Shown: piece after piece, positions 1 through 9,368 of the stretch
Layout of the letters: each line of letters begins with the position of its first letter
Position numbering within the stretch: the stretch's first letter is position 1
From: Leptospira bourretii
GTDB taxonomy: Bacteria; Spirochaetota; Leptospiria; Leptospirales; Leptospiraceae
Assembly: GCF_004770145.1 (NCBI RefSeq)
Contig: NZ_RQFW01000019.1
Coordinates: 62,001 to 126,000, forward strand
Length of the DNA stretch: 64,000 bases
Direction: 5' to 3'
Program-made: the position numbers and the translations under genes
Notes under the pieces: generated by a model
Database searches by the model: none
Seen by the model: only the letters and a program-made list of their open reading frames with translations
Told to the model about the DNA's origin: nothing

Positions 1-1
1 A

Positions 2-460
2 GGACTTTTGGTTTCGGCACTTCCGATTCTCCAATCCTTAGTTCTTGTTGATTTTTATGAAAAAAAATCTCCTTCTTCCTCGAAAGAACCAGGTGTGAAG
101 GATGGAAAAACTGAATCTATTTTCATTATGGGTGGACTTCGGTTTGGGCTTCTTGTCGGAGAAGATTTGGAAAACAAATCCATTTGGGAAGAGTTTAAAA
201 AAGAGAATATCGAAATTATTTTTTACCTATCTTCAGCAGAACAAAGCCGTTCATATGAAGAAGATCTAACTTACTTTGAAGCACTTGCAAAAGAAAAATC
301 AGTTCATTTCATACGTGTTTGTGGTCCATCAGAAGGAAAACCTGCAAGAAGTTTATATGCTTCACCTTCGGGAATCAATTGGAAAGTGGGAAAAGTAGAA
401 GAAGACAAGGATGTTTTAAAAACTTTGTCAGTGAATGTGATGAGAAGTTATTTGTTATAA
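2..460 (+). CDS. Carbon-nitrogen hydrolase-fold protein, C-terminal part (cut by left edge)
   Basis: The reading frame is open to the left edge, so this is the C-terminal part of a longer gene; a TTG at 8 is in frame but is probably internal. The visible part resembles the second half of the nitrilase/amidohydrolase fold: the strand-elbow GLRFGLLVGEDL, then a region like the family's 'hydrophobic strand, ARA helix, P-x-G' ending (IIFYLSSAEQS, FEALAKEKSVHFIRVCG, YASPSGINWKVG). In active nitrilases the nucleophilic Cys sits in the elbow (G-x-x-I-C-x-D/E); here that place reads Gly, so the protein may not hydrolyse amides by the usual route. It ends just before a strong terminator. The family call rests on pattern only. 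Confidence 0.5.
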   Translation, partial: GLLVSALPILQSLVLVDFYEKKSPSSSKEPGVKDGKTESIFIMGGLRFGLLVGEDLENKSIWEEFKKENIEIIFYLSSAEQSRSYEEDLTYFEALAKEKSVHFIRVCGPSEGKPARSLYASPSGINWKVGKVEEDKDVLKTLSVNVMRSYLL

Positions 461-470
461 TCGTATTTGA

Positions 471-503
471 TTTGGGACAAAATTATAAATGGTTTGTCCC
501 AAA
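471..503. terminator. Bidirectional intrinsic terminator
   Basis: The 11-base arms TTTGGGACAAA (471-481) and TTTGTCCCAAA (493-503) are perfect inverted complements around an 11-base loop. A T-rich tract follows on plus (TTGATTC then six T). It lies between the convergent nitrilase-like gene and lspA and can end transcripts from either side. Confidence 0.85.
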
Positions 504-523
504 ATTGATTCTTTTTTCTAATT

Positions 524-1084
524 TTATTTTTTATCTAACTCTTTCCAATCCATTGTCAGTAAAAGAATTACGATTCCGATTGAAACGCAAGAGTCTGCGA
601 CATTGAACGCAGGCCAACGGTCGAAGAGTAAAAAGTCTGGCCACTCAAAATCTAAAAAGTCAACGACACCAATGTATTCAATCCCTGGTTTTTCAGGAGT
701 GAATCCAAATCGAAAGCCTTCTCCCGGAATTTTTACAAAAAATTTATCTAAAAAGTTCCCGAATGCACCCGCCATAACAAAGTTCCAACCCCAGGCGTTT
801 CCCAAATCGGCATTTTGCCAACGGTAGAAAATAAGAAATACAATCGCAAATCCAGTAGCAAACAAAGAAGGAAGAGCATTGTCTTGGAAAAGACCAAATA
901 CAAAACCTGTATTAAATGTTAATGACAATCTAAAAAAATCACCTAACACAGGAATACTTTCATGAGCTAACATTTTAGTGATGATGATGTATTTAGTGAT
1001 CAGGTCTAAAAAAAGACCAAATAGAACAAAAGCCAAGTATCCAGGTTTAAAGACAGAAAAAAAAGGAGTTTTAGGTAGATTCAT
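524..1084 (-). CDS. lspA: Lipoprotein signal peptidase (signal peptidase II)
   Basis: Inner-membrane aspartyl protease that removes the signal peptide of diacylglyceryl-prolipoproteins. At 186 aa it has four hydrophobic segments and the two catalytic aspartates in family context: N-x-x-D-K at D113 (GNFLDKFF) and F-N-x-A-D at D164. Between them lies a loop some 20 residues longer than in typical LspA (about 117-140, GEGFRF... to GVVDFLDF). It is the last gene of a minus-strand run, 18 bases after the UbiB-like kinase gene. Leptospira carry many lipoproteins, so the enzyme is expected to be essential. Confidence 0.93.
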   Translation of the reverse strand: MNLPKTPFFSVFKPGYLAFVLFGLFLDLITKYIIITKMLAHESIPVLGDFFRLSLTFNTGFVFGLFQDNALPSLFATGFAIVFLIFYRWQNADLGNAWGWNFVMAGAFGNFLDKFFVKIPGEGFRFGFTPEKPGIEYIGVVDFLDFEWPDFLLFDRWPAFNVADSCVSIGIVILLLTMDWKELDKK

Positions 1085-1102
1085 AAATTAGAGAGGGTCC
1101 GT

Positions 1103-2737
1103 TTATTTTTGTTTCCAATAACTTAGACTTGATTTGGCTAAAGACCAAAAACTAAGTCCTGATAGTATATAAAATAATATGCTCGGTTCTTTCCAGAATT
1201 TTTCAGAATAATACATTCCGAAAAAGAAAAATATCGATCCTAATGCGCCAAAGGTGAATATTTCCTTGAGTCTTAGCTCCTCTTTTCTGGATGAATCTGG
1301 GGTTTGGAATTCGCCTCTGTTCCATTTATATAAAAACTCATTTAATTCCTTCGGTAAGGAAAAAAGACTCGTAATGAACTCCTCTCCCTCATCTTTCCAA
1401 AGTTTTTTTAAGGAACTTCCTTTCAGAACGATTTGAGAAAAGGGTTTTTCAGCATATTCAATCATTGAACGCGTCGGATCAAGATAAGAGGAATTTCCAA
1501 GTAATAGGGCCAGAACACGGTGGAGACTCAGGAAATTTGGAGGTAGTTTTAGACTAGAAAGCAATCGTTTCAAACTTACTTGGATTTCTTTTAAAAAACG
1601 GAGGTCTTCGGCGGGTCTTAGTGTATCAAAGCTGATATTACGAAAATGATCTGTCGAATCAAGGATACGATTTAGTTTTTCAAGTGAGTATTTGACAATT
1701 TGGATGAGTTCTTCTTTTGATAAGGATTCTGTAACAGCACCTAACTCAAATAAGGATTCTGTGATCAAATGGTAATCTTTTCGCATTGCACCAATTAAAA
1801 TTCTTTCTAAAATACGTGTTTCTTCTTCGGAGATGGACTGGACGGCGCCGAAATCGATAAAACAAAGTTCCCCTGTTTCCATAAAAATTAAATTTCCTGG
1901 ATGTGGATCTGCATGAAAAAAACGATACTCAAAGATCATAAGTATATAAGCCCGAATTAGTTTTTCTAAATTGGGATTTTTCTTTGTATAAGAATCTAAA
2001 GGTTCAATTTCATAGATTTTTTTACCCTCCACAAATTCTGTTACTAATGTATGTTTGTTACATAGTTCTTCAATGGGAGTTGGAAAAAAAAAATCTTTCT
2101 CCAAAGCAAATAATTGTTTCGTATATTTTAGGTTTTTTAACTCACTTCGAAGGTCTAGTTCCGAACGTATCATTGTGTTTAATTGTTCATTCACTTCTTT
2201 GGCTGAAACTTTAAAAACAAATCGATCAATAAGCCAAATCACCCTAGAAATAGTTTTTAGATCGCGAATGGCATCTTCTTCAATTTTTGGATAGAGGGTT
2301 TTGATTGCTACTTTTTTGCCGTTATAATATCCGATATGAACTTGGGCTGTGGATGCACTTGCATAGGAGGTTTTATCTAAATCGGTAAAGATTGTGTCCA
2401 TTGACTTTTTATAGTCATATAGCCAACGTTCGTTGATTTCTTCAAATTCTCTAGGTGGGATTTTGTCCTGTAAATCCTGGAGTTCCCATAAAAATTCTTC
2501 TGGTAGTATATGGAATAAATTGCTGACAAATTGTCCAATTTTGATGTAAACACCGCCCATTGCAAAAAAAAGATGTTTTGTTTCTTTGCCTTTTCTTTTA
2601 AGAAAGTGAATGCGGATGGATTCGTATTTGGGTTCTGAATAAAATTTCTTTTTGAATTTTGTCAAAAAAAGATGTTCTATCCAGGTTTTAATAACAAATA
2701 GATAAATCGAAGCGGACCTGTGTTTTTTAGAGTTCAT
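1103..2737 (-). CDS. ABC1/UbiB (AarF)-family atypical kinase
   Basis: Member of the UbiB/ADCK family of protein-kinase-like ATPases, linked in other organisms to isoprenoid-quinone metabolism. The hallmark K-x-G-Q motif is present (GGVYIKIGQFVSN), as is the Ala/Ser-rich nucleotide loop (SYASASTAQVH), the nucleotide-site lysine (KKVAIKTL), the catalytic loop HADPHPGNLIF and the metal-binding DFG (CFIDFGAV). Two hydrophobic segments near the C-terminus (FGALGSIFFFFGMYY and ILFYILSGLSFW) suggest membrane anchoring. The start overlaps the stop of the Gfo/Idh gene by 4 bases, so the two are translationally coupled. Leptospira make menaquinone, so a role in ubiquinone is unlikely and the substrate is unknown. 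Confidence 0.85.
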   Translation of the reverse strand: MNSKKHRSASIYLFVIKTWIEHLFLTKFKKKFYSEPKYESIRIHFLKRKGKETKHLFFAMGGVYIKIGQFVSNLFHILPEEFLWELQDLQDKIPPREFEEINERWLYDYKKSMDTIFTDLDKTSYASASTAQVHIGYYNGKKVAIKTLYPKIEEDAIRDLKTISRVIWLIDRFVFKVSAKEVNEQLNTMIRSELDLRSELKNLKYTKQLFALEKDFFFPTPIEELCNKHTLVTEFVEGKKIYEIEPLDSYTKKNPNLEKLIRAYILMIFEYRFFHADPHPGNLIFMETGELCFIDFGAVQSISEEETRILERILIGAMRKDYHLITESLFELGAVTESLSKEELIQIVKYSLEKLNRILDSTDHFRNISFDTLRPAEDLRFLKEIQVSLKRLLSSLKLPPNFLSLHRVLALLLGNSSYLDPTRSMIEYAEKPFSQIVLKGSSLKKLWKDEGEEFITSLFSLPKELNEFLYKWNRGEFQTPDSSRKEELRLKEIFTFGALGSIFFFFGMYYSEKFWKEPSILFYILSGLSFWSLAKSSLSYWKQK

Positions 2738-3774
2738 TGTTTTCGCCTGTAAATTGATTCTATCAAGTTTAAAATTTCGATATTATCAGAAAGAGTTCCT
2801 TCCATTCTTTGTTTTTTTCCTTGGATCACTTGATTTATTTCTTCATAAATTCCAATGAATGCATTTGCTGTTTCTGGTTTTGGGAATTGTTTGGGAACGA
2901 AAGGAACCAAACTCTGAAACCCTTGGTATAACTGAGACGGTACGGATTGATAAAAAGAAAATCCATCATTTGAACATATGATTCGATTTGAACTTGTATG
3001 AATGTCTATTTCGAATTGAAAGTAGTCTCGTCCACCTGATACATCTAAAAATACTTCTACACCGGCTTGGTTCTGAAACCAAGCAACAGCTCGTGTTTCT
3101 ACAGAATTTTTTTTTGGCCTTTCCAATTTGGAATGGAGTAATTTAGGTTTTCCAATCAACCAGTGGATCAAATCAACTGCATGGGTTCCGTCATGAAGTA
3201 AAGGACCGCCTCCTAACTTAGAAAAAGCAAGGCCCGGATTTTTGGCTGATGTGAAAACGGATGCTCGAATGGATTTGAGTTCACCAAACACTCCCTTGGT
3301 GAGTTGGTCTTTCACAAATTGGTAACTGGGATGATAACGTCTTTCATGGTTGATCCAGATCCTTGTGTTGTGCTTTTTGGCCAACTGATGGATTTTCTTT
3401 GCTCCATTTTCTGAAAGAGCCACAGGTTTTTCGATGAGTAAGTTGGGAATTCCTGATTGGATACAATGAATGGCCCAATCTTCATGGTAAGAACTGGGGG
3501 TCGAAATAACTGCTAAATCGATAGAAGACCCGAAGGAAGTTTTTCTTGGATCATTTGGCACTAGTTTTGCATCCTGATCCCATTGGGATTGGAACAATTC
3601 GCATTTTTTTGGGTCGGAATCATATCCAAGAAGAAACGAAAACCGTTTTTTCCCCCACTCGGATTGTAAAACACCCATATGGGTACAAGGTTTTTTACGA
3701 AATGGATCCCTTTCCAAACCGGAACAAATCCGTCCTAGACCGATCAGGATGGTTTTGATTTTGGATCGTTTCAT
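2734..3774 (-). CDS. Gfo/Idh/MocA-family NAD(P)-dependent oxidoreductase
   Basis: 346-aa sugar-type dehydrogenase. The N-terminal Rossmann start is TILIGLGRICSG, with IEKPVAL (the EKP motif that places the catalytic lysine) and GGGPLLHDGTHAVDLIHWLIG, the conserved His/Asp helix of the substrate side. The C-terminal half is the alpha/beta barrel-like domain. Substrates of this family range over inositol, UDP-sugars and other cyclic polyols and cannot be read from sequence. It is the first gene of a minus-strand run with the UbiB-like kinase and lspA, divergent from murF with a 51-base gap holding both promoters. Confidence 0.85.
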   Translation of the reverse strand: MKRSKIKTILIGLGRICSGLERDPFRKKPCTHMGVLQSEWGKKRFSFLLGYDSDPKKCELFQSQWDQDAKLVPNDPRKTSFGSSIDLAVISTPSSYHEDWAIHCIQSGIPNLLIEKPVALSENGAKKIHQLAKKHNTRIWINHERRYHPSYQFVKDQLTKGVFGELKSIRASVFTSAKNPGLAFSKLGGGPLLHDGTHAVDLIHWLIGKPKLLHSKLERPKKNSVETRAVAWFQNQAGVEVFLDVSGGRDYFQFEIDIHTSSNRIICSNDGFSFYQSVPSQLYQGFQSLVPFVPKQFPKPETANAFIGIYEEINQVIQGKKQRMEGTLSDNIEILNLIESIYRRKQ

Positions 3775-3825
3775 TTATCTTTTTCTTCCAAATCTTTCTT
3801 TCTGAAAGAAACTGGCGTAGAAGCT

Positions 3826-5205
3826 ATGATCGCACCATTTGAATATTCCCTGTCAACTATTCTAAGTTTGTTTTCCAAAGACTGGCACTGGGAACAAACA
3901 GAGAATCCTACTTTCCAATGGATCACTACCTCCTCTATGGAAACAAAAGACCGGTCACTATTTGTACCTCTGCAGGGAACAAGAGATGGACATGAGTTTA
4001 TCTCTGATGCCTTAGCCAAAGGTGCTTTGGCCTTCCTCTGCGAAAAAAATCATCCGATTTTAAAAACTCTTTCCGAATCCGAAAGGAACAGGGCCATCTT
4101 AGTTCCCGATTGTTTGGTGGCACTCGGAAAACTTGCAAATTATCACAGAAATCGATTCCAACCCATTGTTCTTGCGATCACAGGTTCTTCCGGAAAAACA
4201 ACAACCAAGGATTTGTTAGGTGGTTTGTTCAATTTTTTAAATCCAAAAACTCTCGTTGTGACAGAAAAAAATTATAATAATGAAATTGGATTACCTTTTA
4301 CTTTATTTCGAATCACAGAAAAAACTCGAGTTGCCATTTGTGAACTTGGGATGAACCACAGAGGAGAGATTTCAAGGCTTTCTCATATTGCAGAACCCAC
4401 ACATGCACTTATCACCAATATTGGTTCAGCTCATATAGAAAATCTCAAATCAAGACAAACAATCGCAGAAGAAAAGATAGATATCATCCAAGGAATGCGC
4501 CCCCACTCTGTTTTATTTGTACCGGATGATTTGGAATTTTTAAGCCGGGTAAAACTCAGAACGAAACAAAAAAATACCAAACTCATCGTTTGGAGTCATA
4601 AAAAGAAACCAAACTTAAAAACAATCCAAGTAAAACCAAATGGATTTCAACTGGAATGGAATGGCCAAAAGGTGGAATGGAAACTCCCTGGAGAAAAACT
4701 TTTAAGCAATGTTCGCGGAATGTTTGCAGTTGGTATACATTTCCAAATAAATCATCATCAAATTTTAAAAACAATAGAAACTTATAAAAGTCCCGACAAA
4801 CGTTTGAATATCAATCGAGGATATTATACGATCATTGATGATTGTTACAACGCAAATCCTGAATCAATGCTTTCAAGCATCGGAGCGACAGGCCAGTTTG
4901 CGGGAAATAAAAATGTAGTCTGGATCCTTGGTTCAATGAAAGAACTTGGGAAATTTTCAAAATATTACCATGAAGAAGTTGGCAAAGAAATCCAAAAAAT
5001 TGGGAAAGGAATCTTACTTGGATTTGGCGAAGAAACAAAGCCAATGGTAAAAAAAGTTCCGGATGCCCGATGTTTTCTGGATGTGGAAGAACTTGTTCAG
5101 TTCGTAAAAACAAACGTGCCAAAAAAATCTGTTTTGCTCGTGAAAGGTTCAAGGTCTATGAAAATGGAACGAATTGTTATGGCCTTGGAAACATTTAAGG
5201 GTTGA
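3826..5205 (+). CDS. murF: UDP-N-acetylmuramoyl-tripeptide--D-alanyl-D-alanine ligase
   Basis: Cytoplasmic Mur ligase adding D-Ala-D-Ala to the UDP-MurNAc-tripeptide, the last soluble step of peptidoglycan precursor synthesis. 459 aa, the usual length. It has the N-terminal MurF/MurE substrate domain (SSMETKDRSLFVPLQGTRDGHEF), the ATP loop ITGSSGKTTTKD, the central motif ELGMNHRGEI, and the C-terminal signature YTIIDDCYNANPESM typical of MurF. It lies apart from the main murein cluster, in opposite orientation and upstream of purE/purK with a 30-base gap, so it is probably expressed with the purine genes. Confidence 0.95.
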   Translation: MIAPFEYSLSTILSLFSKDWHWEQTENPTFQWITTSSMETKDRSLFVPLQGTRDGHEFISDALAKGALAFLCEKNHPILKTLSESERNRAILVPDCLVALGKLANYHRNRFQPIVLAITGSSGKTTTKDLLGGLFNFLNPKTLVVTEKNYNNEIGLPFTLFRITEKTRVAICELGMNHRGEISRLSHIAEPTHALITNIGSAHIENLKSRQTIAEEKIDIIQGMRPHSVLFVPDDLEFLSRVKLRTKQKNTKLIVWSHKKKPNLKTIQVKPNGFQLEWNGQKVEWKLPGEKLLSNVRGMFAVGIHFQINHHQILKTIETYKSPDKRLNINRGYYTIIDDCYNANPESMLSSIGATGQFAGNKNVVWILGSMKELGKFSKYYHEEVGKEIQKIGKGILLGFGEETKPMVKKVPDARCFLDVEELVQFVKTNVPKKSVLLVKGSRSMKMERIVMALETFKG

Positions 5206-5235
5206 TCCAGAATTGGCTTTTCCTAGATTACACGT

Positions 5236-5733
5236 ATGCCTACAAATCTACCTAAAGTAGCTGTGATCATGGGTTCTCATTCCGATTGGGAAACCATGAA
5301 AGAAGCTTGTGATATTTTGTCAGAGTTCGGAGTTCCTTATGAAAAGGAAATTGTGTCCGCTCATCGTTCTCCAGAACGAATGGTAGAATTTGCGAAATCG
5401 GCAAAACAAAATGGTTTTGGTGTGATCATTGCTGGTGCTGGTGGTGCTGCCCATTTACCGGGAATGACGGCTTCTCTAACCACGTTACCCGTATTAGGTG
5501 TTCCAGTTCAATCCAAAGCATTGAACGGAATGGATAGTCTTCTTTCTATTGTACAAATGCCGAAAGGTGTACCTGTTGCCACTCTTGCCATCGGAACCAG
5601 TGGTGCCGCAAATGCAGGTTTATTAGCAGTTCGGATTCTCTCTCTTTTGGACCAATCATTACATTCAAAGTTAGAGTCTTATGCGGATACAAATCGAAAG
5701 TTAGCTCTTTCGAAAAATGACCAACTTATCTAA
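5236..5733 (+). CDS. purE: N5-carboxyaminoimidazole ribonucleotide mutase
   Basis: PurE of class I, converting N5-CAIR (made by PurK) to CAIR in purine synthesis. 165 aa. The signature [15 protein letters not shown], the histidine-containing SAHRSPERM, and the [14 protein letters not shown] loop are all present. The next gene is purK after 12 bases, the usual pairing for the two-step bacterial route. Confidence 0.95.
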   Translation: MPTNLPKVAVIMGSHSDWETMKEACDILSEFGVPYEKEIVSAHRSPERMVEFAKSAKQNGFGVIIAGAGGAAHLPGMTASLTTLPVLGVPVQSKALNGMDSLLSIVQMPKGVPVATLAIGTSGAANAGLLAVRILSLLDQSLHSKLESYADTNRKLALSKNDQLI

Positions 5734-5745
5734 AGAGAATCATAT

Positions 5746-6846
5746 ATGAAAATTGGTGTTTTAGGATCGGGTCAGTTGGGCCAAATGATGTGTTTAGAAG
5801 CTCTTCCCCTTGGTTATGATTTTTACTGTTATTCTCCAGATAAAGAATCACCTTGTATGCGTGTTGGGGCTTTTTCAACCGTTGCATCCTATGATTCACT
5901 TTCTGATTTAAAAGAATTTCTTTCAAAAGTAAACGTTCTGAGTTTTGAATTTGAAAACATTCCCAAAACCACCTTAGAATTTTTGGAATCGGAATCAAAA
6001 CAAACCCCTATTTATCCACTACCGAAAGCTTTGCTCATTGCCCAAGACAGGTTTTTGGAAAAAACACATTTTAGAAAATTGGGATTTAGAACTGCTGAGT
6101 TTTTTCATCTCACAAAAGATAGTTCTAATCAAAAAGTTTCAATTGGTTTTCCTTGGATCATTAAAACCTTACGTTTTGGATACGATGGGAAAGGACAGGT
6201 GAAAATCCAAGATGAAAGCCAATACAAAAAGTTTTTAGAAACTGCCTTTCGAAATGAAAACGAAGAATACTTAGTTGAAGAAGTAATTAAGTTTCAAAAA
6301 GAAATCAGCATCATCCTCACTCGGTTTCAAAATGGCGAAATTGTTTGTTATGGTGCTGTTGAAAACGAACACAAAAATCATATTCTGGATCTTTCAATTT
6401 ATCCAGCAAGAATTCCCGCTGGGCTTAATTTAGAAGCCATCGAAATGGCCTCAAAATTAGCGGAATCCATCGGTTATATTGGAACCATTGGGGTAGAATT
6501 TTTTCTCAAAGACAATCATTTGTATCTCAATGAATTTGCTCCTAGACCACATAATACTGGACATTTTACACAGGATTGCCAAAGTTTTTCTCAATTCCAT
6601 TTGCATGTTTCTGCCATCACTGGGAATCATCCCCCAACAGATGTTAGGCCAAAACCAACCTTAATGAAAAATATTTTGGGTAATCAATATGAGGAAAGCC
6701 TAAAGATTGCTCGTACACTTCTAAAAGATGATAGATACCAGTTACATCTTTATGGAAAAAAGGAAGCGAAAATCGGAAGGAAAATGGGACATATGAACTT
6801 TAAAGGAAATTTAGAGGAAGTAAATCCCCTGTTCCACGATTTATAA
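5746..6846 (+). CDS. purK: N5-carboxyaminoimidazole ribonucleotide synthase
   Basis: ATP-grasp enzyme carboxylating AIR with bicarbonate and ATP to give N5-CAIR, substrate of the adjacent PurE. 366 aa. It starts with IGVLGSGQLGQMMCLEA, contains the ATP-grasp KTLRFGYDGKGQ and VEEVIKFQKEISIILTR, and ends with the family signature NEFAPRPHNTGHFTQDC. The stop lies 1 base from the convergent murC stop, with no room for a terminator between them. Confidence 0.95.
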   Translation: MKIGVLGSGQLGQMMCLEALPLGYDFYCYSPDKESPCMRVGAFSTVASYDSLSDLKEFLSKVNVLSFEFENIPKTTLEFLESESKQTPIYPLPKALLIAQDRFLEKTHFRKLGFRTAEFFHLTKDSSNQKVSIGFPWIIKTLRFGYDGKGQVKIQDESQYKKFLETAFRNENEEYLVEEVIKFQKEISIILTRFQNGEIVCYGAVENEHKNHILDLSIYPARIPAGLNLEAIEMASKLAESIGYIGTIGVEFFLKDNHLYLNEFAPRPHNTGHFTQDCQSFSQFHLHVSAITGNHPPTDVRPKPTLMKNILGNQYEESLKIARTLLKDDRYQLHLYGKKEAKIGRKMGHMNFKGNLEEVNPLFHDL

Positions 6847-6847
6847 T

Positions 6848-8269
6848 TCATTCATTGGTTTTTAGTAAACTAAGCCCCCAGTCTCGAACATTACCAGCAC
6901 CCAAACAAAGTAGAATGTCTCCTTTGTTTAATTTATGTTTGATGGAAGTTAAATCGGATTCGATTTCTCCACTTAACAATTCAGTGTTTTCGGAATTTAG
7001 GAATGGTAAAAAAGATTGGTGGCTGATTCCGGGAATTGGAGTTTCCCCAGCAGAATAAATTGGAAGTAAAAAAAGATTATCTGCACAAGCCAAAGACTTA
7101 GCCAAATCTTCTAATAACAATTGAGTCCGAGTGTATCGATGTGGTTGGAAAACTACCACAAGTTTACCGGTTGATTTCAATTGGTTCGTTAGGGAACAAA
7201 TGACCATTGCAATTTCTGTTGGATGGTGACCATAATCATCCATAATCGTCACTTCGTTCCAAGTTCCCAAAGTTTCCTGTCTTCGTTTTACACCGATATA
7301 ACGAGAAAGGATTTCCACTGAAATTTCTGGTAGAATCCCTGTTACATAGGCACCTGTTAAGGCGACAAGCCCATTTGTCAAATAATGAACACCCGGATAT
7401 GGAAGTTGCAGAAAATACTTCTTAGGCTCGGGAAATTGAAATTCTAAAACGCCATCTTTGATTTCATAAACAATCGAAACCAATTGATTGCCGAGTTTTG
7501 ATTGCAGTTTTCGAAACCATTCTTTCTCTAATTCTTTTTTCTCCAGACAAAGATACAGATGGAAATTTGGATGAAAGAAAATTTCCTTTGTTTTATGAGT
7601 CAGTACATCCCGAATCCCTGGATCATTTGCAAATAAAACAAGGTCCCCTTCCACTCCAAAGGCCATATATTCAAAAAAAGCATCTTCCAAACGATCTCTT
7701 GTTTTGTAATAATCCAAGTGATCGTTATCAATATTTGTTAATAAACGAATAGAAGCTTTGTGTTTCAAAAAACTTCCATCAGATTCATCTGATTCGTAAA
7801 CAGCAAAACTTCCTTTCCCTATTTTTCCTCCTCTTTTTTCAAGAAGGCTTGTATCTCCACCAATCATAATGGTAGGATCCATTCCCTGTTCGGAAAGGAT
7901 TTGGGAAACCATCGTTGTTGTTGAAGTTTTGCCGTGGCTACCTGCAACAGAAATTGATCTCTGGTTCGAAACAAGCAGGTGCATAAATTCAGATCTATGT
8001 TTTAAAGAAATTTGTTTTTCTCTAATTTCATCAAACACTTGTTTGTGTTTGTCATTGATAGCGGAACTATAAACTACCATTTCTATTCCATCTAGGGGAA
8101 TTTTAGAAATCTCATTTTGTATCAGAGCCCCTCGTTGTTCTAAGTAAGCAGTGGTATCTGTTTTTTTTTGATCATATCCCAAAACAGGAAGGTTTAAATC
8201 AAGAGCCATATGAGCAAGACTCGACATCCCACTCCCACCAATTCCTAAAAATAAAATCGGACCTTTCAT
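6848..8269 (-). CDS. murC: UDP-N-acetylmuramate--L-alanine ligase
   Basis: Cytoplasmic Mur ligase adding L-Ala to UDP-MurNAc. I chose the ATG at 8269 (protein MKGPILFLGIGGSGMSS, 473 aa) because it puts the family's N-terminal nucleotide loop at the very start, lies 13 bases after the murG stop and has a GAAAG ribosome site; a longer frame to 8428 would run inside murG. Motifs: GIGGSGMSSLAH, the ATP loop AGSHGKTSTT, and the late DDYGHHPTEI and FQPHRYTRT. It is the last gene of the minus-strand division/cell-wall cluster. Confidence 0.95.
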   Translation of the reverse strand: MKGPILFLGIGGSGMSSLAHMALDLNLPVLGYDQKKTDTTAYLEQRGALIQNEISKIPLDGIEMVVYSSAINDKHKQVFDEIREKQISLKHRSEFMHLLVSNQRSISVAGSHGKTSTTTMVSQILSEQGMDPTIMIGGDTSLLEKRGGKIGKGSFAVYESDESDGSFLKHKASIRLLTNIDNDHLDYYKTRDRLEDAFFEYMAFGVEGDLVLFANDPGIRDVLTHKTKEIFFHPNFHLYLCLEKKELEKEWFRKLQSKLGNQLVSIVYEIKDGVLEFQFPEPKKYFLQLPYPGVHYLTNGLVALTGAYVTGILPEISVEILSRYIGVKRRQETLGTWNEVTIMDDYGHHPTEIAMVICSLTNQLKSTGKLVVVFQPHRYTRTQLLLEDLAKSLACADNLFLLPIYSAGETPIPGISHQSFLPFLNSENTELLSGEIESDLTSIKHKLNKGDILLCLGAGNVRDWGLSLLKTNE

Positions 8270-8282
8270 TTCTTTCGATACG

Positions 8283-9368
8283 TCAGTTATGTTCAGTAAA
8301 AAAATATGAAACTGTTTGGTAGGCTGCATTGACATTTGACAATGCCAAGGATACATGTCCCATCTCACGAAGGATTTCAGAATGGTCTTTCCATCCAAGT
8401 AAAATCTGTACAAGTCTTGTTGGGTCATCCGAAGTGGAATGAATGCTCACACCAGCACCTTGTGATTCTATATAATTTGCATTTTCCTTTTGGTGGTTGT
8501 CTGCAGCGTAGGGATAAGGAATAAGGATCATTGGCAATCCAAACACCAAACATTCAGCAAGAACACCGGCACCAGATCTTGCCACAACGATGTTTGCCCA
8601 CTCATAGTTTGGTTTCATATCATTGGCGTAAGAAATGATTTCTGCGTCACCGACTGATTTTGATTTTGTTTCCTCATATAGAGAAGTCCCAGTGAGAAGT
8701 CTGAATTTATATTTTGATGAAATTTCTGGATTCTCCATTGTTTTCAGAATCATTTGGTTGAGTTGCCTTGCACCTTGTGATCCACCAAGCACCAAAACAT
8801 TTACTGTATTCTTTTTGCCTTCATGAAGATTTTCATTTTGTCTTATATTGAGGTGTTCGGGAATCACTCTTCTTCGAACAGGATTACCGATGATTTTTCC
8901 CTTAATGCCGTAACCTTCCGCTAAAGGAAAACTAAATGCAATTTTTTGAGAAAACTTAGCAAAAATCCGAGTGATTTTTCCCGGTACACAATTTTGTTCA
9001 CAAAGGTATAAATGTTTACGAAATAAAATCGCATATAGGATTGCAGGAAGACTAGAATACCCCCCCATCCCAATCACAGCTTTTACTTTTAATCGATTGA
9101 ATAGAATAATGGTTTTTAAAAAGGGAAATAAGAACAAAAGAGGATAAATAATTGTTTTTAGACCACCTAACTGCGGTACATTATGCCAAAGGACTTCACA
9201 AGGAGGATTGAGTAAATCTGGGTTGTCTTTATTTCGGACAAGAGAATGCAAATACACCGCATCAAACCCAAAGGAAGAAAGTTTTTCAGCCAATACTTCT
9301 GCGAGCGCAACACCAGGAGAAATATGACCACCGGTTCCACCGGCAGCAATTAGAACAGATCCACTCAT
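8283..9368 (-). CDS. murG: Undecaprenyldiphospho-muramoylpentapeptide beta-N-acetylglucosaminyltransferase
   Basis: Membrane-associated glycosyltransferase that turns lipid I into lipid II using UDP-GlcNAc. 361 aa. The N-terminal glycine loop GGTGGHISPGVALAE, the linker VLGGSQGARQLN and the donor-site ARSGAGVLAECLVFGLPMILIPYPYAADNHQ are all present. Its ATG overlaps the ftsW stop by 4 bases (ATGA). Confidence 0.96.
   Translation of the reverse strand: MSGSVLIAAGGTGGHISPGVALAEVLAEKLSSFGFDAVYLHSLVRNKDNPDLLNPPCEVLWHNVPQLGGLKTIIYPLLFLFPFLKTIILFNRLKVKAVIGMGGYSSLPAILYAILFRKHLYLCEQNCVPGKITRIFAKFSQKIAFSFPLAEGYGIKGKIIGNPVRRRVIPEHLNIRQNENLHEGKKNTVNVLVLGGSQGARQLNQMILKTMENPEISSKYKFRLLTGTSLYEETKSKSVGDAEIISYANDMKPNYEWANIVVARSGAGVLAECLVFGLPMILIPYPYAADNHQKENANYIESQGAGVSIHSTSDDPTRLVQILLGWKDHSEILREMGHVSLALSNVNAAYQTVSYFFTEHN

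Noticed and set aside
8270..8428. Upstream extension of murC by 53 residues
   Set aside because: It runs within the end of murG in another frame and shows no family similarity; the ATG at 8269 has a ribosome site and starts the family motif.
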